A stretch of DNA of 8,793 bases, from assembly GCA_937910975.1 (NCBI GenBank), contig CALEMZ010000264.1, forward strand, positions 1-8,793. Reading direction: 5' to 3'. A model generated the notes under the pieces. It saw nothing but the letters and a program-made list of their open reading frames with translations, did no database searches and had not been told where the DNA came from. The stretch is from an uncultured Pseudorhodobacter sp. (GTDB lineage Bacteria > Pseudomonadota > Alphaproteobacteria > Rhodobacterales > Rhodobacteraceae). Positions 1-5,300 of the stretch are shown piece by piece (position 1 is the first letter of the stretch; each line of letters begins with the position of its first letter). A program made the translations under genes and the position numbers.

Positions 1-1
1 T

Positions 2-343
2 TCGCTGATCGCGCGGGCGCTGACGCCCACCTTCGACGACACGCTGCCCGCCATTACCCGCCGCTACCGGGTGTTTCTGTTCGAGACGCTGTTCACAGGA
101 TCCGGCAATGAGAGCATCCGCATCGAGCCCACGCTCTTCCGCGCAGGCTTTGGCAAGCTCAGCACTGCCTATCGCTATCTGCGCGAAAGCGCCGCCCCGG
201 ATGTCTTCGTGACCGCGGGCAGAACCGCCGATGTGCAAAGCGGCGGGCTCAAGGTCGTGCTGCCCGATGGCACGCTCGCTCTGCAATCAGCCACCTATAC
301 CGGCAGCTTTGCCGGATCGCCCGGTCGCGGGGTGCGGATATGA
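2..343 (+). CDS. Phage tail-region protein, 5'-truncated by the window edge
   Basis: The reading frame is open from the window edge with no stop, so the gene begins upstream; a GTG at 71 is only an internal valine. About 113 residues are visible. The product ends in a G/S-rich tail (SFAGSPGRGVRI). The visible part is soluble with no membrane segment, and looks beta-rich (short polar/hydrophobic alternations such as GGLKVVLPDGTLALQSATY). I do not recognise the family. Its TGA overlaps the ATG of the next gene (ATGA), so the two are translationally coupled and probably act in the same tail-tip structure. Assignment to a virion component rests on position alone: it is the first of a run of small, tightly packed genes that leads into fibre and lysis genes. 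Confidence 0.7.
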   Translation, partial: SLIARALTPTFDDTLPAITRRYRVFLFETLFTGSGNESIRIEPTLFRAGFGKLSTAYRYLRESAAPDVFVTAGRTADVQSGGLKVVLPDGTLALQSATYTGSFAGSPGRGVRI

Positions 344-1191
344 GTTTCGAGGCCCGCGACAACGTCATTCGCGTCACCGACACCAATGGCGATGTGGTCT
401 TCGATACCGGCACGCCCATGCCGCATATTGCGGCTGTGCTGAACAGCACCGTGACCCACGCCTTTCCGGAAAGCGGCGATACATCCGTGGCTTTGGCCAG
501 CGGCTTTGTCAGCGCCTTCATGTCCGGATGCCGGGATTTCCGCTGTAGTTTCGAATACGTCTGCAATGACGTCTACACCTGTGGTTTCGATTATGTGTGC
601 GGCACAGAGTATGTCTGCGCGTACGACTTCTCCCTCGGTCGCAATGTCTGCGGCTACCAATATGTCTGCAACAATGTCTATTCCTGCGGCTATGAGGAGC
701 GCTGCGGCTTCGAGAATGTCTGCGACTGGGTCGATGTCGAGGGCTATTACACCTCGAGCGGCAACCGGGTCTCGGCGCTGGAACACAGCCAGACCTATAC
801 GCTCGGCACGCTGCCTGCAGGGACGAACCCGGATTTCCTGCTGGTCCTGATGCGCGCGGGCCGCACCGTCGCGGGCAGCCAGAGCGATTTCGGGACCTTC
901 GTCAGCGCCATTCCCAATGGCGAGATGATCGCCGCCAATGGATCGACCGTGCTGGAAAGCGCCTTCATCCCCGGCGGCGCCCCCTGGCTCAGCCGGATTG
1001 TCACCGTGTATCTGGAAGGGGATGCCGTGAAGGCCGAGTTCAAGCATTCCAACCGGCAATACACGAGCGCGCGGGCGACCAGCTATGCCGAGAGCTGTTT
1101 CGGGTTTCCCTCAGCCTGGGCGCCACCAGACAACACCAGTTCGACCTGGGAGATCACCTTCGAGGTCTATGTCGGGAAGTTCACCACATGA
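340..1191 (+). CDS. Phage tail protein with a hexad cysteine array
   Basis: The 283-residue product starts at the ATG overlapping the previous stop. Residues 1-60 are an ordinary soluble, probably beta-rich start. Residues 64-128 hold eleven cysteines at 64, 69, 75, 81, 87, 93, 104, 110, 116, 122 and 128, mostly six residues apart; the repeat unit is roughly C-[GN]-[FYTV]-x-Y-[VTS]. Residues 130-283 return to a normal composition with only one more cysteine (C253) and end in a strand-like WEITFEVYVGKF. There is no signal peptide or membrane segment. Its place among tail-tip and fibre genes suggests a virion or tail-tip component, but I cannot name a family. The cysteines could form disulfides across a beta-solenoid once exported in a particle, or bind metal; both are inference. 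Its TGA overlaps the next ATG. Confidence 0.85.
   Translation: MSFEARDNVIRVTDTNGDVVFDTGTPMPHIAAVLNSTVTHAFPESGDTSVALASGFVSAFMSGCRDFRCSFEYVCNDVYTCGFDYVCGTEYVCAYDFSLGRNVCGYQYVCNNVYSCGYEERCGFENVCDWVDVEGYYTSSGNRVSALEHSQTYTLGTLPAGTNPDFLLVLMRAGRTVAGSQSDFGTFVSAIPNGEMIAANGSTVLESAFIPGGAPWLSRIVTVYLEGDAVKAEFKHSNRQYTSARATSYAESCFGFPSAWAPPDNTSSTWEITFEVYVGKFTT
529..723 (+). repeat. Cysteine-hexad coding repeat, two duplicated blocks
   Basis: These bases encode Cys64 to Cys128 of the tail protein. Two blocks of five cysteines, at 544-618 and 649-723, are in exact register with an offset of 105 bases (35 residues): cysteines 69/75/81/87/93 match 104/110/116/122/128. Flanking residues also match (EYVCNDVYTCGF against QYVCNNVYSCGY). 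The pattern indicates hexad expansion followed by duplication of a block, joined by an 11-residue step (C93 to C104). Confidence 0.85.
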
Positions 1192-1379
1192 CCAAAATCA
1201 AGCTCATCAGCCTCGCCCGCGACATGGTGGGCGATATTGCCACCATCCGCGCCGAGATCCTCGAGAATGCCGGGGCTTATTTCCGGGTCAAGGACACGAT
1301 CGAGATCGAGATCGAAGGCGGGGCCCGCATGAATGATGCCCAGATCACCGCCATTATCGAGGAGACCTATCATGGCTGA
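1188..1379 (+). CDS. Small phage protein, unknown function (63 aa)
   Basis: The start ATG overlaps the upstream stop (ATGA) and the stop lies just past the next gene's ATG, so it is locked into a coupled gene string, which supports it as real despite its size. The product is acidic. It has an amphipathic helix (about residues 8-28, MVGDIATIRAEILENAGAYF), a short strand of alternating Ile/Glu (IEIEIEGG, about 38-45), and a C-terminal helix ending in YHG. It has no cysteine, membrane segment or recognisable catalytic motif. No strong ribosome binding site precedes it, consistent with coupling. Likely a small tail-tip or accessory structural protein, by position only. Confidence 0.65.
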   Translation: MTKIKLISLARDMVGDIATIRAEILENAGAYFRVKDTIEIEIEGGARMNDAQITAIIEETYHG

Positions 1380-1656
1380 GACGCCCCGTTATCTCTCATT
1401 GCCCTTCGCCAATAGCCCTGTGATTCAGGATGGTATCCATGTCGGCTTCACCGTGGGCGTGACGCTCACCCATGAGGGCCAGACCGTCACGGCAGCCGTC
1501 GATGTGATCTGCGGTGCAGACCAAGCCGCCGCGCTGACCACGGGACCGATCGAGGCCTATACCGCCTGGTCGCGCCGGGCGCTCATCGATCATGACCTCG
1601 TCGCCAAGGCCAATGCCGCGATGGATGCAAAGCTTACGTCACTGAGCGCAGGTTAA
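1372..1656 (+). CDS. Small phage protein, unknown function (94 aa)
   Basis: I chose the ATG at 1372 because GAGGAG at 1359-1364 sits seven bases upstream and because it overlaps the previous stop by a few bases; an earlier in-frame ATG at 1333 has no such site. The protein begins MAETPRYLSLPFANSPVIQ, then shows strand-like segments (VGFTVGVTLTHEGQTVTAAVDV, about residues 23-44, given here only as an outline of hydrophobic alternation), and ends in a helical Ala-rich stretch (LVAKANAAMDAKL). One cysteine. No membrane segment and no known family recognised. It is the last gene before an intrinsic terminator, so it closes the first transcriptional block of the tail-tip genes. Confidence 0.7.
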   Translation: MAETPRYLSLPFANSPVIQDGIHVGFTVGVTLTHEGQTVTAAVDVICGADQAAALTTGPIEAYTAWSRRALIDHDLVAKANAAMDAKLTSLSAG

Positions 1657-1720
1657 CCCAAGCGCTTCAGTCGCCGCGCCCTCGTGCCGCACGTTTTTCG
1701 TTTCACCACCACCCCACTGG

Positions 1721-1741
1721 CCCGCCTCTGGCGGGTTTTTT
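1721..1741 (+). terminator. Intrinsic terminator
   Basis: A perfect six-base GC stem, CCCGCC (1721-1726) with GGCGGG (1730-1735), a TCT loop and a run of six T. It lies between two co-directional genes in the 105-base gap from 1657 to 1761, so it either separates two transcription units or trims late transcription, with read-through supplying the downstream genes. The rest of the gap shows no convincing promoter by eye. Confidence 0.88.
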
Positions 1742-1761
1742 GCTTTTGAAAGGAGCAATCC

Positions 1762-2178
1762 ATGTCCTTCCAATTCTCCCCTGCCGCCCGCAACGCCGCG
1801 CTCGATGCCATCGAGACTGCCATTGGCACCGGCCCCAAACTGCAGATCCGCTCTGGCGCGCTGCCCGACAACACCGCCGTCGCCGATGCTGGCAATCTGC
1901 TCGTCGAGATCGCGCTGCCTTCCGACTGGCTCGAGACCGCCGCCGATGGCGTCAAGACCATCAAGGGCATCTGGACGGGCACCGGCACGGCCGCCGCAGG
2001 CGGCGGCACCAATGCAGGTCATTTCCGGATCAAAAACAATGCAGGCACCGTCACCCATGTCCAGGGCACGATCACCATCACCGGGGGTGGGGGCGACATG
2101 GAACTCGACAACCCCAATATCGCCCAGAACCAGTCGGTCACCGTCACCACCTTCACCCTCACCGCCGGGGGGGCGTAA
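1762..2178 (+). CDS. Phage structural protein of the tail-fibre region (138 aa)
   Basis: AAAGGAG at 1749-1755, six bases before the ATG, fixes the start. The N-terminus has a helix (FSPAARNAALDAIETAIG), followed by PKLQIRSGALPDNTA, then repeated strand-like segments with Gly/Thr-rich turns, ending in QSVTVTTFTLTAGGA. This architecture (short helix naming an 'RNAxxDAI' motif, a 'xLxIrsGxxP' strand, then a beta domain ending in a TFTLTxG strand) is familiar from small proteins in fibre regions of many proteobacterial phages and prophages. Its precise role is not established. It sits three bases upstream of the fibre-tip gene. Note two G homopolymers, at about 2084-2093 (interrupted) and 2167-2173, the latter next to the stop. 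Confidence 0.8.
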   Translation: MSFQFSPAARNAALDAIETAIGTGPKLQIRSGALPDNTAVADAGNLLVEIALPSDWLETAADGVKTIKGIWTGTGTAAAGGGTNAGHFRIKNNAGTVTHVQGTITITGGGGDMELDNPNIAQNQSVTVTTFTLTAGGA

Positions 2179-2181
2179 GCC

Positions 2182-2760
2182 ATGGTCAAGCTCGTCAACC
2201 GCGCCAAGGTGACGACACCCACCATTGGTACTGGCAATCTCACCCTGGGACCCGCGGTTGACGGGTTCCAGTCTTTCGCGGATGCCGGCGTCATCAACGG
2301 CGATGTCGTGCGCTATGTCATTGAGGACGGCGATGCCTGGGAGCTCGGCTCAGGCACCGTCACCAATCTGACGATGACCCGCAACCAGACGCAAAGCTCG
2401 GATAGCGGGGCCAAGATTGCCCTGAGCGGCGAGGCCGAGGTGTTTCTGACGGCAGCCGCCGAAGATATTGGCGGCCAGACTTTGGGCGCCATCGGCACCT
2501 ATGCATTGCTCAATCGCTGGGGCGGCGGTGTCAAAGCCCCCAATTCCGCTCCGGGCGCGCTGGTGGCCGCAAGTGCGCTTTACTACGCCAACACTTTCAC
2601 GGCCGTCTCGCAAGAGGGGCCGATCAGCAATCCGCGCCCCAGCGGCACCTGGCGCTGCATGGGCAATACCGGCGCCTGGTGGGTCGGCTCCTGGGGGTTC
2701 CGGGATGCGGCATCTGGCGATGCCATCGCCAATACAACGCTCTGGCTGAGGGTTGCATGA
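2182..2760 (+). CDS. Tail-fibre tip-like protein (192 aa)
   Basis: Two parts are visible. Residues 1-95 (KLVNRAKVTTPTIGTGNL..., GFQSFADAGVINGDVVRYVIEDG, W-E-L-G-G-T, ending EVFLTAAAEDI) match a domain common at the start of phage fibre-associated proteins. Residues 100-192 (GAIGTYALL, GTWRCMGNTG at 155-164, and TTLWLRVA at the end) resemble the C-terminal tips of tail fibres of the 'GTWRCMG...LWLRV' kind, which contact the host surface. I infer a short fibre or receptor-binding tip. The start is three bases after the previous stop, with only a G-rich leader, so coupling is likely. The next gene overlaps its stop and looks like a fibre-assembly partner, which fits. Confidence 0.78.
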   Translation: MVKLVNRAKVTTPTIGTGNLTLGPAVDGFQSFADAGVINGDVVRYVIEDGDAWELGSGTVTNLTMTRNQTQSSDSGAKIALSGEAEVFLTAAAEDIGGQTLGAIGTYALLNRWGGGVKAPNSAPGALVAASALYYANTFTAVSQEGPISNPRPSGTWRCMGNTGAWWVGSWGFRDAASGDAIANTTLWLRVA

Positions 2761-3116
2761 TGCCCCACGAGACTCGCAACCCGCAATATACCGCCCAGGG
2801 CAGCATCGATTGCGAGATCCGCCACCCCACTCTGGGCTGGATCCCGTTCACAGCCGCGCCCGACGACCCCGAAGATCAGGGAAGGCAGATCTTTGCCGCT
2901 CTCAAGGATCAGGCTACGCCCTATCTGCCGCCCGCGCCGCCGACCGAAGACGAGCTGGCCGCGCAGGCGCGCGCCAGAGCCGAAGCTGCTCGCGCGCAAG
3001 CCTATGCAGCTGAGGCCGATCCGCTCTTCTTCAAAGCCCAACGAGGCGAGGTGGCGTTGCAGGACTGGACCGACAAAGTGGCCGAGATCCGTGCGCGCTA
3101 CCCCTATCCGGAGTAA
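2757..3116 (+). CDS. Tail-fibre assembly-like protein (119 aa)
   Basis: The ATG at 2757 overlaps the fibre-tip stop; a second ATG follows directly at 2760 and could be used instead. The N-terminal half (QYTAQGSIDCEIRHPTLGW, then TAAPDDPEDQGRQIF) is followed by a Pro-rich hinge (YLPPAPPTEDELAAQ, about 55-70), an Ala/Arg-rich helix, and the C-terminal motif DPLFFKAQRGEVALQDW...KVAEIRARYPYPE. That tail is frequent in small proteins placed just after fibre genes in alphaproteobacterial prophages. Known fibre-assembly proteins help fold or attach distal fibres; this role here is inferred from the adjacent fibre-tip gene and the Pro/Ala hinge. No membrane segment. Confidence 0.75.
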   Translation: MMPHETRNPQYTAQGSIDCEIRHPTLGWIPFTAAPDDPEDQGRQIFAALKDQATPYLPPAPPTEDELAAQARARAEAARAQAYAAEADPLFFKAQRGEVALQDWTDKVAEIRARYPYPE

Positions 3117-3122
3117 AGACGA

Positions 3123-4634
3123 ATGCTGGGCTTTGCCCCTCTGGCCTCGGCGCCGCTAGCCTCAAACGCGACCAACGCGGCACTGCCCGCATTGACCGCC
3201 ACGGCCACGGCGGCTTTTGCTGTGACCGGGGCGGCAGATGCCCACAGCCACACCGCAGCGCAGGCCTCCCCGGATATCACGTTCACAGGGGAAGGACAGA
3301 GCTCTGCCTTGGCCTCGGGCGCCGTTTCGGATGCGGGGGCTGCGGCCCTTGCGATCACCGCGACGGGCCTTGGGGCAGCCATAACGACCGGCATCTGCGC
3401 AGCCCAGCTTGTGCTCTCTGGTCAGGCAGTCACCCACAGCACCACTGCTGCCGCTGCAGCTGGGGCGCTGGGTCTCTCCCGTAGTGCCGCCAGCAGCCTG
3501 GGGGTTGCGGCCAGCGCACAGGCGCGGCAGCTGCCCTTGGGGCTAGAGGCGAAGGCTACGCTTGGGCTGACAGCCCGGCTTCAGGGAGCGATGCCGATAG
3601 GGCTTGCGCTGCGGGGCGAGAGCCAAGGCGGTGCCCGGACCGTAATCAGCCTCGACCTCATGGCGCAGGGGCAAGCCAGCGCCAGGCTGGACGGCCATGT
3701 TGCAGGCGAAAGCGGCTTGGCGGGCTCGGTTCATGCCAGTGCGATGGCTGAAGGCAGAGGCCAGCTCCCATTTGATCTGCACGGCGATAGCATTGCGCGC
3801 AGCCAATTCAAAGGACGCGCAGAGATTGGGGTTTCTGCAACCGGTCTTGCGCGGGGTGTCACACACGCGCAGGCGCAGGCAGCGGGAGTGGTTTCTCTTC
3901 AGCGTGACAGTGATGGCCTTGTCCCGGTAATGGCAAACGCCCTGCCTGCCTTGCCTTTGGATGCGCAGGGCCAGGGCCTTGTCAGCACGCGGGTGCTCTC
4001 TACAGCAGCGAGCACCATTCTTGGGAGCGGTTCAGGCCAGGCTTTGATCTCAGCCGAGGGGCAAATCGGGATCGGGGCCGGGATCGGGATTACGGGCCGC
4101 ATTCTTGCCAGCAGCCGCGCGCCAAGTCTCGCGGTGGCCGCGGGTGCGGTTGGGCTTGCCGGCGCAGCATATCTGCAACTGCCGACCCATGCGAGGCTTC
4201 TCCGCAGCGCAGAGCTGATGGGCCTGGTGCATGCAGGTCTGATCAGCACAGGGCAATTGGGAGGTCAGCTGCCTCTATCTTCTGCCGGCATGGCTGCCAC
4301 GCCACTCCTGACGAAGGCAGGCCGATCTGTGCCTTTGCAGGGCATGAGTGCTGCGCGCAGCATTACGCATCTGCAAACTACCGGATCTCGGATGGGCCTG
4401 CGTGGCGAAGCACAGGGTATCACCGCGCGAGGCGGGGTAGGCCGCAGCGGGCTGGGTTTGATGGCGCAGGCCCAGGGCGCAGTGGGGCTGGCGGCTAAAG
4501 CCCCATGCTCAAGTTCACCATCAAGCGCGGCGACACCTCGCCCGCGCTGCGCTTCACATTGCTGCCCGACAGCGTATCGCTTGCGGGTGCCACAGTTAGG
4601 TTCCAGATGCGCGCCAGGGGCGGCGCCACTGTGA
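3123..4634 (+). CDS. Ala/Gly-rich low-complexity phage fibre-region protein, 3' end suspect
   Basis: The start has GGAG at 3110-3113, nine bases upstream, and the opening MLGFAPLASAPLAS resembles the 'LGFxxLGxxPL' start of repetitive phage tail proteins. Residues 1-458 are dominated by Ala, Gly, Ser, Leu and Gln, with irregular units carrying strands like LPLGLEA (137), MPIGLAL (157), LPFDLHG (215), LPLDAQG (277), LPLSSAG (383) and VPLQGMS (403), separated by G/Q/A-rich turns. Only one cysteine (C92) occurs there. This suggests an elongated beta-repeat rod. From residue 459 the composition changes abruptly to Pro/Arg/Ser/Cys with five cysteines, where the frame runs over the next gene for 130 bases. 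The natural end was probably near 4496-4498, where a TAA sits one base out of frame. Function is unproven. Confidence 0.7.
   Translation: MLGFAPLASAPLASNATNAALPALTATATAAFAVTGAADAHSHTAAQASPDITFTGEGQSSALASGAVSDAGAAALAITATGLGAAITTGICAAQLVLSGQAVTHSTTAAAAAGALGLSRSAASSLGVAASAQARQLPLGLEAKATLGLTARLQGAMPIGLALRGESQGGARTVISLDLMAQGQASARLDGHVAGESGLAGSVHASAMAEGRGQLPFDLHGDSIARSQFKGRAEIGVSATGLARGVTHAQAQAAGVVSLQRDSDGLVPVMANALPALPLDAQGQGLVSTRVLSTAASTILGSGSGQALISAEGQIGIGAGIGITGRILASSRAPSLAVAAGAVGLAGAAYLQLPTHARLLRSAELMGLVHAGLISTGQLGGQLPLSSAGMAATPLLTKAGRSVPLQGMSAARSITHLQTTGSRMGLRGEAQGITARGGVGRSGLGLMAQAQGAVGLAAKAPCSSSPSSAATPRPRCASHCCPTAYRLRVPQLGSRCAPGAAPL
4484..4504 (+). promoter_or_regulatory. Hairpin directly before a start codon
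   Basis: GGGGCT (4484-4489) pairs perfectly with AGCCCC (4499-4504) around a nine-base loop that contains the out-of-frame TAA. The 3' arm touches the ATG at 4505 and no clear ribosome binding site is free of it. It could control initiation of the baseplate gene or be a by-product of local GC content; there is no T-run, so it is not an intrinsic terminator. Confidence 0.4.
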
Positions 4635-4843
4635 TCGATCGGCCGGCCCAGATCGAGACCCTGTTCACTCCGGCTGTCGTCGCCCATCGCTGGGTCTCAG
4701 GCGAAACCGATCAGGCCGGCCGCTTCGAGGCGGAATTCCGTGTGACCTACCTGGACGGCACAATCGAGACCTTCCCCAATCTCGGCTTCATCGAGGTCTT
4801 CGTGATCGAGGATGTGCCGGGGCTCTCGGGTTCACCCAGCTGA
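4505..4843 (+). CDS. BppU-N-like baseplate/tail domain protein (112 aa)
   Basis: The protein opens MLKFTIKRGDTSPALRFTLLPD and continues with LAGATVRFQMRARGG (about 26-40), HRWVSGETDQAGRFEAEFRVTYLDG (outlined by W63, G65, D68, G71 and the E-F-R-V strand) and ETFPNLGFIEVFVIED. This matches the 'kkGDtxPxlxxtL ... GatVrFxMr ... W..gDTd.aG.yeaeF.vty.DG..eTFPn' pattern of single immunoglobulin-like domains related to the N-terminal part of the baseplate upper protein BppU, widespread in phages. I infer a tail-tip or baseplate decoration. Its first 130 bases are overlapped by the read-through of the upstream gene; its own frame is clearly the coding one. The start has a hairpin rather than an obvious binding site. 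Confidence 0.8.
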   Translation: MLKFTIKRGDTSPALRFTLLPDSVSLAGATVRFQMRARGGATVIDRPAQIETLFTPAVVAHRWVSGETDQAGRFEAEFRVTYLDGTIETFPNLGFIEVFVIEDVPGLSGSPS

Positions 4844-4907
4844 TAACCCGACGCTTTTGTGGCGCGGGGTACACCCCAAGAACATCACCAAACCAAGGAG
4901 GCCTTCG

Positions 4908-5222
4908 ATGGAAATCGAGCTCTGGACCCTTTTCGACGCCCTTATGAAATGGGTCATCATCCCCATGGCAGCGATGCTCTGGGTCCATAACCAGAAGATC
5001 GGCAGTCACGAGAAAGAAGTCCTGCGCATCATGACGCTGCTCTCCGAGCGTAAGGATCAGCGCGACGAGGACCGCGCCGAACTGAAAGAGGCGCTGCGCG
5101 ATCTGCGCGCGGCAATCCTGCGGCTCGATCAGCGGCTGGCGGATTTTGCCTTGGTGCGATCAGCACAGGGCGGCACTGGTCGCGGTGATCCCGGAAGCCC
5201 CGGGCGGCGCAGCGACGGCTAA
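4908..5222 (+). CDS. Small membrane protein with coiled coil, lysis-cassette (holin/accessory candidate)
   Basis: AAGGAGG at 4895-4901, six bases before the ATG, fixes this start over a longer in-frame opening. The 104-residue product has one hydrophobic segment near the N-terminus (about residues 8-27: LFDALMKWVIIPMAAMLWVH) followed by a charged heptad-like helix (about 34-80, rich in E, K, R, L) and a Gly/Pro/Arg-rich disordered tail. It lies immediately before the endolysin and shares the 12-base leader ACCAAGGAGGCC with it. By position it may form the inner-membrane lesion or assist it, but a single-segment protein with a long coiled coil could equally be a different lysis accessory; no family was recognised with certainty. 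Confidence 0.75.
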   Translation: MEIELWTLFDALMKWVIIPMAAMLWVHNQKIGSHEKEVLRIMTLLSERKDQRDEDRAELKEALRDLRAAILRLDQRLADFALVRSAQGGTGRGDPGSPGRRSDG

Positions 5223-5252
5223 GCCCGCACTGAAACTCACAATCCCAATCCT

Positions 5253-5281
5253 AGCCGCCCGTCGCTGACGTGGCGGCTTTT
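5253..5281 (+). terminator. Probable intrinsic terminator before the endolysin
   Basis: A two-part stem: AGCCGCC (5253-5259) with GGCGGCT (5272-5278), extended inside by CGTC (5260-5263) with GACG (5267-5270), one bulged T (5271) and a GCT loop. Four T follow from 5278. The T-run is short, so termination may be partial. It sits between two lysis genes, a few bases before the endolysin binding site. Confidence 0.55.
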
Positions 5282-5300
5282 GCATACCAAGGAGGCCCTG

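Noticed and set aside
529..723. Possible CRISPR or other direct DNA repeat
   Set aside because: The periodicity is in codons (18 bases), inside one open frame, with variable bases; there are no spacers or constant repeats.
506..850. Second plus-strand frame rich in Met/Ser/Ala over the cysteine array
   Set aside because: It is the out-of-frame reading of the repeats, with low complexity and no translation signal.
295..1059. Long open frame on the minus strand opposite the cysteine-array gene
   Set aside because: It mirrors the GC-rich codon pattern of the plus-strand gene; the Ile/Ala/Asp repeats arise from the complement of the Cys/Tyr repeats, and it has no binding site or family.
2167..2173. 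Run of seven G next to the stop of the 138-residue gene, as a slippage or phase-variation switch
   Set aside because: Slippage would only change the last residues and the run is short for a switch in a GC-rich genome.
2640..2760. Possible variable region of a diversity-generating retroelement in the fibre tip
   Set aside because: No reverse transcriptase or template repeat is present in the window, and I see no near-copy with adenine-specific changes.
4812..4907. Longer N-terminus for the small membrane protein
   Set aside because: AAGGAGG lies just before the ATG at 4908, the extra residues are unlike the rest, and they overlap the end of the baseplate gene.
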